Assembly (NCBI GenBank): GCA_044348085.1
Contig: JBIKTM010000003.1
Location: forward strand, 79,686-143,685
Length of the DNA stretch: 64,000 bases
Reading direction: 5' to 3'
Source of the DNA: Verrucolacustris sp044348085
GTDB taxonomy: Bacteria > Verrucomicrobiota > Verrucomicrobiia > Methylacidiphilales > Verrucolacustridaceae
Shown here one piece after another: positions 49,655 through 58,600 of the stretch. The translations under genes and the position numbers were made by a program. Every line of letters starts with the position of its first letter. Positions within the stretch are counted from its first letter, which is position 1. The notes under the pieces were generated by a model. That model did no database searches, was not told the origin of the DNA, and saw only the letters and a program-made list of their open reading frames with translations.

Positions 49655-51088
49655 CTAAAATCTCCCAGGTTTGCTCGCTAAGGATTGGTAGACTTTCTCA
49701 TAGGCCGGCACAGCCGACCCCCAGCCCCAATCCTTAGACATGCCGTTTCGACGAATCTCATTCATCATTGCGGGTTCATCCCAAATCGCCAAGGCTCGAT
49801 CCACACCTGCCGCCACACCCTCCGCCGTCGGTAAAACCCTAAACCCTGTCCCCTTTTCCGTTTTTTTATCCCACTCCTGCACCGTGTCCCTCAACCCTCC
49901 CACATCTGCCACCACAGGAATACAACCATACCGCATCGCATACATCTGGGTCAGGCCACACGGCTCACTCCGCGAAGGCATCAGGAAAAAATCTGCTCCG
50001 GCAAAGATCCGCCGCGCCAACCCCTCATCATACCCCAACCGGACCGCAACCTGTTTTGGATACAACTGTGCCAATCTCCTTCCTTCCTCCTCCAACGCCG
50101 GATCTCCCGCCCCCAAAACCACAAGCCGCCCCCCCCTCCTCACCAAACTTTCCACCTGCCCCCACGCCAGATCCACCCCCTTGTCTTTCGTGATCCGCGT
50201 GACCATCCCAAATATCGGTTTTCCATTCGCAGGTTCCAATCCCATCTCCTTCTCCAAAGCCGCCCGACACTCCACCCGCCCCGCCATCGATCCCAACTTG
50301 AAATTATTTTTTAACGCCCCGTCCTTTGCAGGATTCCACTCCACCATGTCGATCCCGTTCAAAATTCCCGTCAACCTCTTGGCCCGGGCCCGTAAGACCT
50401 CATGCAGCCCATGCCCCCGTTCCTTATCCTGAATCTCCTGACCGTAACTCGGACTCACAGTCGTCACCGCATCCGCCATCGCAATGGCCCCTTTTAGAAA
50501 ATTCATCTTCCCATAAAACTCCAACCCCTCTGGCCGAAACACACCCTCGGGAAGTCCCAACTTTTCAAAATCCGTATGAGAAAATTCACCCTGGTATCCC
50601 AAATTGTGAACCGTGCACACCGTTCGAATCGGCAACCCCAACGCCTTCACATAGGCCGGAACCAACCCCACATGCCAGTCGTTAACCTGAATCACATCCG
50701 GTGTCGGTTCCACATACCTCGCCAACTCCACTGCCCCGCGAGCTAAGAACTGAAACCGCACTAAACTATCCGGATAATCCACCCCACCCTCCCCATACAC
50801 ACCCTCCCGATCAAAATACTCATCCCTCTCCAACCCAAACAACGCCACTCCTCCCCTCTCTCCCTCCCAAACCCTTGCCCCTTTCACCCCCTCCACCCCC
50901 GGAACCTCGATCTCTCTTTCCGTCCGCCGAAACTCCCCCGATCTCCTTAAGCCCCGATGCAACGGCACCACCAAACTCACCCCATGACCCGCCTTCGCCA
51001 GCGCCTGAGGCAATGCCGCCATCACATCCGCCAACCCCCCCACCTTCGCGTGGGGTGCCAGCTCCGTTGCTACGAATAGTATATTCAT
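49655..51088 (-). CDS. glgA: Glycogen synthase (ADP-glucose type, GT5)
   Basis: A 477-residue GT5 enzyme from ATG 51088 (a TTG precedes it). The KVGGLADV motif binds ADP-glucose; VNDWHVGLVPAY, TVHNLGYQG, and the C-terminal PSRSEPCGLTQMYAMRYG with E-X7-E-type catalytic region follow. Elongates alpha-1,4-glucan. It leads the operon glgA-galT-GH57-GH57-lipoprotein, an obvious storage-polysaccharide unit. Only 31 bp separate it from the divergent rnr start. Confidence 0.95.
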   Translation of the reverse strand: MNILFVATELAPHAKVGGLADVMAALPQALAKAGHGVSLVVPLHRGLRRSGEFRRTEREIEVPGVEGVKGARVWEGERGGVALFGLERDEYFDREGVYGEGGVDYPDSLVRFQFLARGAVELARYVEPTPDVIQVNDWHVGLVPAYVKALGLPIRTVCTVHNLGYQGEFSHTDFEKLGLPEGVFRPEGLEFYGKMNFLKGAIAMADAVTTVSPSYGQEIQDKERGHGLHEVLRARAKRLTGILNGIDMVEWNPAKDGALKNNFKLGSMAGRVECRAALEKEMGLEPANGKPIFGMVTRITKDKGVDLAWGQVESLVRRGGRLVVLGAGDPALEEEGRRLAQLYPKQVAVRLGYDEGLARRIFAGADFFLMPSRSEPCGLTQMYAMRYGCIPVVADVGGLRDTVQEWDKKTEKGTGFRVLPTAEGVAAGVDRALAIWDEPAMMNEIRRNGMSKDWGWGSAVPAYEKVYQSLASKPGRF

Positions 51089-51119
51089 CAAATCTGGGTA
51101 TCATTATGACCTGAAACCC

Positions 51120-53240
51120 ATGCCTACTGCCAGCCAGTTGCCCGATCGCATCCTCCACCTCCTCCAAGGCAAAAAGGCTACTCCCCTAGACCCCCCTACT
51201 CTCTCTAAACGTCTCCGCGTCCCCCTGCCAGCCGTTACCCGCACCCTCCACTCTCTCGAAAAAGAGGGCCGTATCGCCCGCGTCCGACATACCCACTACA
51301 TCGCCGCCCGCGATGCCGACCTCGTCACAGGCACCATTCAATTCCACGCGAAAGGCTTCGCCTTCGTCATTCCTCCCGACGGATCCCCCGACCTTCACAT
51401 CGCAGCCGAAGACACCGGCACGGCCCTTCACGGTGACCTCGTCGTAGCCCGCATCGATCGCGGGGCCGGACCCGCCCCCCGTGGCCGTCGCCCTTCTCAA
51501 CCGGAACGCTCCCGCGGCCGTGTCCACCGCATCCTCGAACGCCGCGCCGCCATGATCGTCGGCACTCTCCAAAAAACCGCCCGCTTCTTCATCGTCATCC
51601 CTGACGACCCCCGCCTTCTCCACAACCTCTACATCCCCGCCCCCGGTACGGAAGGCTCCCCGATAGCCGAACCCGGCGACAAGGTCGTTGCAAAACTGAT
51701 CGACTGGAAAGATCGCGGAACCAACCCCGAAGGCCTCCTCGTCGAACGGCTCGGCAGAGCCACCGATCCAGGCATCGATATCCTTTCCATTATCCGGAAA
51801 TTCAATCTCCCCGCCGCTTTCCCTCCCGAAGCTCTCGCCGAGGCCGAATCCTTTCCCCCCGTCGAACTTCCCGATCGCCCTGTCGGACGGGAAGATCTTC
51901 GTGGCGACTTCATCATCACCATCGACCCCGACACCGCCCGCGATTTCGACGACGCCATCTCCCTCCGCGAACTCCCCAACGGCCACGTGGAGGTCGGTGT
52001 CCACATCGCCGACGTCTCCCACTACGTCAAACCTGGATCCGAACTGGATCACGAAGCCCGCAAACGCGCGAACAGCGTCTATCTCGTCAACGGCGTCATC
52101 CCCATGCTCCCGCCCCGCCTTTCGGACGGCCTCTGCTCCCTCCGCCCCAATGAACAACGTCTCACCTACTCCGCCTTCATTCGCTTGAACGCCGAAGGCA
52201 AACCTGGTGCCACCCGCTTCACCCGCTCTGTCATCTACTCCCGCCACCGCCTCACCTATGCGGAAGCCCTTCTCCGACTCCGCCGACCCGCCCAAGACGA
52301 TCTCGATCGCTTTCTCCAACGTGCCTGGCACTTCGCCTCAGCTCTACGTCGCCACCGCTTTGCCCAAGGCTCTCTAGACCTAGATTTCCCCGAACTTCGT
52401 ATCCTCCTCGATCCCCAGGGAAAACCCAACCGGATCGAAAAAGAGTCTTCCGACGAATCCCACCAACTGATCGAGGAGTTCATGCTCCTCGCCAACGAAT
52501 CGGTCGCCCGCCACCTCAACCACGAAAAACGCCCTGCCCTTTATCGAATTCACGAAACACCCGACGAATCCCGCTTGGCCGAATATCGGGAACTTCTCAT
52601 CGCCCACGGAATCAAAGCGGGCGACCTGACCCAGCGGGGCGAAATTCAGAAAATCCTAAAACTTCTTCCTGGTCGTCCAGATGGCTACGCCCTCAAGATC
52701 GGTCTTCTTCGCTCCCTCAAACGGGCCGTCTACTCCCCCAAAAGTCTCGGCCACTTCGGTTTGGCAAAGTCACACTACACCCACTTCACCTCCCCCATCC
52801 GCCGGTACGCCGATCTCCTCGTCCACCGCGCTCTGGCCCACTCGAAAGGCGCTCCCCGCATTGAGGGAGCTGCGCTCGACACCCTCGCCCAACATCTTTC
52901 CCGCACAGAACGCACTGCAGCCGAGGCGGAACAGGAATCAAAAAAACTCAAACTCTTGGAGTACTTTGAAATGCAGTCTGGGCCCAACCCCAGCCAAACT
53001 TTTGAAGCGATCGTCACCGAAGTCACCAACTTCGGAATGTTTGTCGAACTGCCCGACTTCCTCCTTTCGGGCCTGATCCATGTCTCATCGATTCAGAACG
53101 ACTTCTTCTCCTTCAACCCCGCCCAGCGCTCCCTTCGGGGTCGCCGCTCAGGAAAAATCTACAAAGCCGGCACCCGCCTGCGCGTCGCCGTCCTAAAGAT
53201 CGACCTCCAAAAACGGCAGGTTGATTTCCGGCCCGCCTAA
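51120..53240 (+). CDS. rnr: Ribonuclease R (RNB-family 3'-5' exoribonuclease)
   Basis: A 706-residue RNase R. The N-terminal winged helix (LSKRLRVPLPAVTRTLHSLE) is followed by cold-shock domains (GTIQFHAKGFAFVIPPDG), the RNB catalytic domain (ITIDPDTARDFDDAISL with four Asp, VGVHIADVSHYV, LVNGVIPMLPPRLSDGLCSL) and an S1 domain (EAIVTEVTNFGMFVELPD). The basic tail is short. It degrades structured RNA. The downstream region holds hairpin repeats that may end transcription. Confidence 0.96.
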   Translation: MPTASQLPDRILHLLQGKKATPLDPPTLSKRLRVPLPAVTRTLHSLEKEGRIARVRHTHYIAARDADLVTGTIQFHAKGFAFVIPPDGSPDLHIAAEDTGTALHGDLVVARIDRGAGPAPRGRRPSQPERSRGRVHRILERRAAMIVGTLQKTARFFIVIPDDPRLLHNLYIPAPGTEGSPIAEPGDKVVAKLIDWKDRGTNPEGLLVERLGRATDPGIDILSIIRKFNLPAAFPPEALAEAESFPPVELPDRPVGREDLRGDFIITIDPDTARDFDDAISLRELPNGHVEVGVHIADVSHYVKPGSELDHEARKRANSVYLVNGVIPMLPPRLSDGLCSLRPNEQRLTYSAFIRLNAEGKPGATRFTRSVIYSRHRLTYAEALLRLRRPAQDDLDRFLQRAWHFASALRRHRFAQGSLDLDFPELRILLDPQGKPNRIEKESSDESHQLIEEFMLLANESVARHLNHEKRPALYRIHETPDESRLAEYRELLIAHGIKAGDLTQRGEIQKILKLLPGRPDGYALKIGLLRSLKRAVYSPKSLGHFGLAKSHYTHFTSPIRRYADLLVHRALAHSKGAPRIEGAALDTLAQHLSRTERTAAEAEQESKKLKLLEYFEMQSGPNPSQTFEAIVTEVTNFGMFVELPDFLLSGLIHVSSIQNDFFSFNPAQRSLRGRRSGKIYKAGTRLRVAVLKIDLQKRQVDFRPA

Positions 53241-53258
53241 CATTTCTCTTTTGGCCTT

Positions 53259-53336
53259 TGTAGGGCGGGCATCTTGCCCGCCGGGTCTCAGCCTTCAGGC
53301 TTTTCGTTCCTGGCGCCCACGAATGGGCACCCTACA
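53259..53336. repeat. 78-bp palindromic mini-element with TGTAGGG/CCCTACA ends
   Basis: Bounded by inverted 7-mers TGTAGGG (53259-53265) and CCCTACA (53330-53336). It contains one strong hairpin (arms GGCGGGC and GCCCGCC, loop ATCTT, 53264-53282) and a second (GGCGCCCA against TGGGCACC, near 53312-53331). It looks like a non-autonomous, transcribed or mobilised repeat; the first hairpin could also terminate rnr. Confidence 0.7.
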
Positions 53337-53347
53337 TTTGCATCCCA

Positions 53348-53371
53348 TGTAGGGCGAGCATCTTGCTCGCC
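53348..53371. repeat. Second hairpin repeat, covariant with the first
   Basis: Starts TGTAGGG like its neighbour but with arms GGCGAGC and GCTCGCC around the same loop ATCTT (53353-53371). The G-to-A change in one arm is compensated by C-to-T in the other. Bases 53372-53586 hold nothing recognisable. Confidence 0.75.
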
Positions 53372-53586
53372 ATAATCACTCCACTACTCAGAGCTCGCCT
53401 TTTGATATGCCTCGACCTTCTTTTTGCCCCTTTTAAGAGTCCAAAATAGGGGTAAATCATAAAATTCTTTTTACTCTATTTGGTGTATTAAATTCATCAT
53501 TTTTGTTGCCGTCCACAATATATAGATTAAGAAATATCAATCGTCGGAAGTCATAACCAATTACCCAGAGAAAGAAATAAATAATT

Positions 53587-53724
53587 ATGATCCAAAATAA
53601 TGAATTACAAACCGAAACGGCTGAGGAAGGAACGAGGAAATGGATCTGGCTCACAGCTGTGAGCACTGGTGCCCTATTTTGGGCCAGCCTATTTGGGCTG
53701 ATTCTTTTCTGCCTTCGAGCCTAG
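53587..53724 (+). CDS. Small single-span membrane protein (45 aa)
   Basis: ATG at 53587, stop at 53722-53724. An acidic N-terminus (NNELQTETAEEGTRK) leads to a hydrophobic helix (VSTGALFWASLFGLILFCLR), giving one probable transmembrane span with a short positive end. There is no strong Shine-Dalgarno. The residue pattern looks coding, but a chance frame cannot be excluded. Confidence 0.5.
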   Translation: MIQNNELQTETAEEGTRKWIWLTAVSTGALFWASLFGLILFCLRA

Positions 53725-53753
53725 TTGGTTTACTGTCCTAAAGATTGATCCGC

Positions 53754-54203
53754 TTAACTGGCCTGCTTAATTGCCGTGGCCTGAAACGAGACGATCTTTG
53801 GCCCTTGCGGGGTCTGCGCAACAACGAAAGAAAATCGATTCACCCCCTCCATCAACTTTCCCTTGATGGAAACTTTGAGGGCGAATTTTCCTGTCACGAT
53901 CGCACACTCGCCGACCAATCGTGTCACCACCTCCTCCAGTTGGATCGGTTCATATTTCCGCATTCCGCTTCGCAACGCCCCGAGAAACTCCTCCCTGTTC
54001 TCCATCAAACCAGTCCCGTGGATATGCTGATATGAATCGTCCAAAATCTTAGCGAGCTCATCTGCTTGTCCTTGGCCGACACAACTCGCCCACTGCTGGA
54101 CACGCCCCTCTGCAGTGGCAGCGGAAAGGGACTCCGCCTTTACACTCCCCAAAAAGCAAAACAGTAAAATGAGCCCTAAACCTGCCAGAAACCGGATTTT
54201 CAT
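53754..54203 (-). CDS. Secreted SnoaL/NTF2-like (DUF4440) protein
   Basis: A 149-residue protein from ATG 54203, which gives a signal peptide (FLAGLGLILLFCFLGSVKAE); the frame to 54470 is not homologous. The fold shows ATAEGRVQQWASCVGQGQAD, LDDSYQHIHGTGL, then a beta sheet (ITGKFALKVSIKGKL, FSFVVAQTPQGPKIVSFQ). These cone-shaped domains bind small molecules or act as enzymes; this one lacks an obvious active site. Confidence 0.7.
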   Translation of the reverse strand: MKIRFLAGLGLILLFCFLGSVKAESLSAATAEGRVQQWASCVGQGQADELAKILDDSYQHIHGTGLMENREEFLGALRSGMRKYEPIQLEEVVTRLVGECAIVTGKFALKVSIKGKLMEGVNRFSFVVAQTPQGPKIVSFQATAIKQAS

Positions 54204-54488
54204 AGGCTTATATTTCCGCAAACTACCCTCGCGTAACAAGACTGCTTTTTTCTTAAGCCTTTCTGTCCTCCCTCGAGCCGGCAGGATTGGAACTTCGCTT
54301 TGGTGGAATGCGCTAGGTGTAAAGTGGAACGACCCAAACCGCTTATGGTTTATCCAGCCTTCACTTGCACCATTATACCTGCCGTAAGGCTCATCGGGCC
54401 GCCGGGATATTGGCCCCCGCACCCCCACCCCTGGCCCAATCCTTCTTCGGATGAGACTGGCGCCCCTCAATTTTCCTTCGGAAAATTA

Positions 54489-54562
54489 TCGGGCCGCCGG
54501 GATTTGAACCCGGGACCTCTTCCACCCCAAGGAAGCGCGCTACCAGACTGCGCTACGGCCCG
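54489..54562 (-). tRNA. tRNA-Pro (anticodon GGG)
   Basis: Minus strand: acceptor arms CGGGCCG and CGGCCCG pair over 7 bp. The anticodon stem is CTTCC/GGAAG with the loop TTGGGGT, so the anticodon is GGG. The T-loop is GTTCAAATC. Discriminator A; CCA is not encoded. A 56-nt identical partial copy lies at 54782-54837. Confidence 0.95.
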
Positions 54563-54628
54563 TTTGAACTTAAAATCATAGCCGCTTTTCCGGCGGCCCG
54601 AAAGCTTGAACTGGCGCCCGGATTTGAA

Positions 54629-54783
54629 TTCCCCCGCGTAAGCGGACATCTATCCCGTCGCGGAGCGACAGTTGAGAATGGGCGGGGGTAGGTCTGAGGG
54701 GGCCAATTCCCGTGCGAAGCACAAATCCATTCCATCGTGGAACGAGAAACAAGAATGGGCGGGGGCAGGTCTGAGGGGGCCAA
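54629..54783. repeat. Two tandem 77-78-bp units with covarying hairpins, inserted beside tRNA-Pro
   Basis: Unit 1 is 54629-54706, unit 2 is 54707-54783; both end in a conserved GGTCTGAGGGGGCCAA. Unit 1 hairpins: CCGC-GTAA-GCGG (54634-54645) and GTCGC-GGA-GCGAC (54657-54669). Unit 2 hairpins: GTGC-GAA-GCAC (54712-54722) and TCGT-GGA-ACGA (54735-54745). The stems differ but still pair, so structure is under selection. No ORF was recognised between tRNA and 54929. Confidence 0.75.
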
Positions 54784-54837
54784 CCCGGGACCTCTTCCAC
54801 CCCAAGGAAGCGCGCTACCAGACTGCGCTACGGCCCG
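54782..54837 (-). pseudogene. Truncated tRNA-Pro copy (5' 56 nt)
   Basis: Identical to 54507-54562, i.e. acceptor 5' strand, D arm, anticodon arm and the start of the T arm, ending in the GGGTT. The 3' acceptor strand is missing, so it cannot fold as a tRNA. This pattern is typical of partial tRNA duplication at an integration event. Confidence 0.85.
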
Positions 54838-54928
54838 TATAAGCCGAAAGTCATATCCCCAATCCCCATGGCCAGAAAGCCATAAAAATCCCTTCCCCTT
54901 CTCCTCCCAGTCCATATAGCTATTCCCC

Positions 54929-55561
54929 ATGAAATTCATCCCCCTCCTCTGCCTCATCCCCCTCCTTACCCTCCCCCTCCAAGCCCAGGAAACAGCCGAA
55001 AAAGCCCGGGAGATGACCACCAACCTCGAAAAAATCGAAGCCCTCATTGATAAGACGGCCAAGGAACTCAAGGAAGCGGTCGAGCAACTCAACCGTATCG
55101 CCACCGAAGCAGACAAGCCACGCGATGCCTTCGAGGACTTCACCGACCAGCTCAAAGACTACAAGGACGTTCAAGCCACTCTCGCGGATCGAATCGATCA
55201 CTTCCGCTCCGTCGCCGACACACGCTTCGCCGACTGGGAAAAAGATTTGGCCAAAATGCAGGGTGACCTCAAGAGCATCAGCCAAGCCCGCATGGACAAA
55301 GCCAAGAAAAAGTACACCGATCTGGACAAAAAAGTCCGTACGATCGGCGCCAAGCTGACGAAAGCCGTCGACAAACTGCAGGAGGTTCAAACCTACTTCA
55401 CCACCGAACTCAACGCCGCCTCGATTCAAGCCGCTGACAAGGTGACTGCCGCCGCCAAAAAATCGGCCGATGAAGTCACTCAAGCGCTTGAGGATATGAA
55501 GGCCGACTACAAACAGCTCAGAAACGACACTTCGGAAAATACTTCCAAGTCAAAAGAGTAA
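54929..55561 (+). CDS. Secreted coiled-coil protein, DUF2959-like
   Basis: A 210-residue protein: signal peptide (FIPLLCLIPLLTLPLQAQE), then continuous heptad-rich helix (EKAREMTTNLEKIEALID, KELKEAVEQLNRIATEAD, TRFADWEKDLAKMQGDLKSI), rich in Lys/Glu/Ala with no Cys. It resembles DUF2959 proteins, whose function is not known. Periplasmic. Followed after 13 bp by a strong hairpin. Not related in sequence to the giant protein next to it. Confidence 0.75.
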   Translation: MKFIPLLCLIPLLTLPLQAQETAEKAREMTTNLEKIEALIDKTAKELKEAVEQLNRIATEADKPRDAFEDFTDQLKDYKDVQATLADRIDHFRSVADTRFADWEKDLAKMQGDLKSISQARMDKAKKKYTDLDKKVRTIGAKLTKAVDKLQEVQTYFTTELNAASIQAADKVTAAAKKSADEVTQALEDMKADYKQLRNDTSENTSKSKE

Positions 55562-55574
55562 TTTCCCCCGGTAG

Positions 55575-55596
55575 GGCCCGTTACCCTTAACGGGCC
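55575..55596. terminator. Strong hairpin after the DUF2959-like gene
   Basis: Arms GGCCCGTTA (55575-55583) and TAACGGGCC (55588-55596) around CCCT. The 9-bp stem lies 13 bp after the stop codon and between two converging genes. No T-tract follows, so it may be a bidirectional 3' stabiliser rather than an intrinsic terminator. It is preceded by GTAGG, as in the repeats at 53259. Confidence 0.5.
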
Positions 55597-55649
55597 GTGC
55601 TCATTGCTTCAAGATAGCCCGTTTACCCCCCTCTAACCTGCGCCGTACA

Positions 55650-58600
55650 TCAATACGTTACCGCGCTGCCCACACCCGCATTGATTCCGGTTGCCTGAGG
55701 GTTCTCCACCTGTAACCGCAAGAACCCAGCCCCTCCCGAGGAGCTGATCCGCAAAGTGACTCTCTCTCCTCCATTGCCCAGCGGAATCACCGTTGTACCG
55801 GAGACCGAGGCATCCCCCCATACTCCATTGAGGGACGAAACCTGCTCCACCCGATAGGTTATCCCATTAACGAAATATTGCGCTCCACTGGTCACGCCAC
55901 CCGTGGGCCGTTCATAGCTGTAAATCATCTCTACCCCAGAGGACACCGAGAACGTGCTGATTCCCATACTGATCCCACCTCTGTAACTGACGCTCTCGAC
56001 CCCGTCCAAACTTGGTCTGGCCAAATCAACTGCTTTAGCCAAGTCCGCCGTCGTTACCACAGCCCGAACGGTTGCTCGCAAAACCTCTCCCCCGTCTTTG
56101 GCCACTCTTTCAGTCTCGGCCAAATAGCCCGACTGATTGAAAGCGATCTGGTATCCAGTTCCCAACACGATTCCATTCTGGGCCCAGATCAAGTCAAATG
56201 TCTGCGTGCTGCCATAAACCGGACCCGTATAGGTTCCCACAAACATCAGATTTAAAATTCCATTCAAAGTCACCGCACCATTTCCGACAAAGATCTGGTC
56301 GTACAGAGTCTCTGTTGTCCCAGCCAAATCCATTGTCAGATTATTCAGCGTCAGACTTCCTGCATCGTTATAATAATCCCCCACCACCAGTTCGGGATCC
56401 GGACCGTTCCCCGATTGGCCCACATCATTTCTCCCTCCAAAGATCACCCCCTGCACCCCGACCGCCAAAGTGCTGTACCCTCCCCCCGCCACATTGAAAA
56501 CATTCGTGGCAATTGGCGACGGCGTCGGAACATAAAGTGAAGGGGAACTGCTGGGACTGGCATAGCCCAAGAGCAACTCTCCATAGGCGTTATACCCCCA
56601 ACTTCGCAGCTGCCCTGCTTGATCGATAGCAAAAGAGCTGTCTGTTCCCGCCGCCAATAATTGGATGTCGTTCAAACCAGCAATCAGCGTTGGCACGAGC
56701 ACCACGCTGGAGGTCGCACTTTGTCCCGTTTGCCCACAATTGTTTCGACCAAAACCGCGCACCTTTCCACTCGTTTCCAAAATGAGGGAATGACTAAAGC
56801 CTGTCGCGACCGCCCGCGCCGCCACCCCCACGAGCTTGCTCGGAATGCGCTCCGCAGCGGTGCGGGTGCCTTTCCCGAGCTGGCCATAACTGTTTCTTCC
56901 CCACACCCACACTCCGCCATTTTCATCCACCGCCAGATTGTGATCTGCCCCCGCAGCCACGGAAACAATCTTGGTGCTTAGGCCTGGGAAATTCACTTCG
57001 ACCAAGGTGCCCGAGCTCGCCGTCGTGGCAGGTTGAGCCAGCTGGCCATAGAAATTGTCTCCACAGGCAAAAACTTTTCCAGATGCGGTAACAATCAGAC
57101 TGTGGTTTCCTCCGGCCGCTACAGCCACGGGAGTACTCGAGGGAATCGCCACGGAAGTGAAGCTAGTCTTGTTCGCCCCATTCACCGCCCCTTGGCCAAG
57201 CTGTCCAAAACGATCCGATCCTGCTGCATACACCTGCCCGCCCGCCAGAATCAGACTATGCGTTCCGCCTGCTGACAAGGCGTCCACCGTGACTCCAACG
57301 GGAATCCCCTGCACGGTCTTGGCCCAATTGACGGGTGAGCTCATATCGCCCACGCCGAGCCGCCCATCGGTGTTCATCCCCCAAGCCGTCACGGTGGTGG
57401 CGCCCGCCCCAAGATAAAGCGTGTGCGAGAAACCTGATGAGACCAGAGCTTGATTCACTGTGACACCCACCGAAGCCGTTGCCGTATTATAGTTGGCTGT
57501 GTCCGACGGCGTGAATGTCACATCTTGAATGACCGTCCCAGCATTCGGAGCTGTCGAGGGCGTGGTAAAGGCAAACGTGCCCGGCACACTGGCACTTCCC
57601 CCGCTTAATGTTGAGAATGCCAAAGTCTGGCCGTAGACGATCGGTGTCGCCGTCGGAGCTACAGTAATTGTCGGAGTGGCTTTGTTCACCGTCAGTGTAG
57701 CCACTGTGCTGTTCGTCGAACCATAGATGTTGGCAACCACGACAGAATAAGAGCCGCTTTGCTCCACCGTCAGCGGAGCCAAGTTGAGTGTTTGATTCGT
57801 TTGTCCGGAAATAATGTTCGTACTCTTTTTCCACTGGTAAGTCAGTTCACCTGGTGCCCCAGCGGGATTTGTTGCCGTGACCGAGAAGGCCGCACTCCCA
57901 CCCGCCGTGTTCGTAATCGAGGCAGGTTGTATAGAGATGACGGGCTTCGGCAGAGAGGAGTTTTGCTTGGGATTCGTTCCAGCCGTTACTTCCACACCGT
58001 CAGGGGCGCCATCGCCATCGGTGTCCGTCAGCAACGGATTCGTGCCGTAGGTGTTCACCTCTTGTCCGTCCGACAACCCGTCGTTGTCGGAGTCGGGATT
58101 CGACGGATTCGTCCCGGTGTTGTTTGCGGAGACGTACGTTCCAGTGTTAGTTTCGACGGAGTCGGTCAGACCGTCGGCATCTTGGTCGATTTCAAAGGAT
58201 GCGCCGTCCAAAAGGTTCCCCGAGCCACCGTCTGGGGTGATAGAGGAGTAAGAGAACCGGTAGGTCTTGCCTGCCTGCACCGTACCAGCCGGAGTCCCCC
58301 GATAGCGGACCCAAGCTCCGTTGCCGGTGCTGACTTGCCGGTTGAAGAAGTTGGCCTCCACCGCGCTGCCCGGTCCCCCCACCAACCGGTCAATCCGGAA
58401 CTCGATCGTTTCCGTGCCGCTCCGTCCCCGGTGGAGGAAGGAATAGCTAACCGTTGTCCCCACAGTCATGATCACATCCTGATACAAAGTTCCACTGGCA
58501 ATGTAGTTCAGCTCCGCCAAAACATTGCCGTCGCCACCACTTGAACCACCGCTGCCGCCTGGTGTGAATCCCGCACCCCAAAGCTCAATGGTGAAATTGT

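Noticed and set aside
51186..52331. Long minus-strand frame of 381 codons inside rnr
   Set aside because: It is opposite the RNB domain of RNase R, whose motifs are unmistakable; its Gly/Val/Asp-rich composition is the shadow of that gene.
54601..54628. Another tRNA 3' half (GGCGCCCGGATTTGAA)
   Set aside because: It looks like a tRNA end but no partner stem or anticodon arm could be found, so it is not annotated.
53348..54840. CRISPR array from the clustered short repeats
   Set aside because: The repeats are two or three units with covarying stems, no regular spacers and no cas genes.
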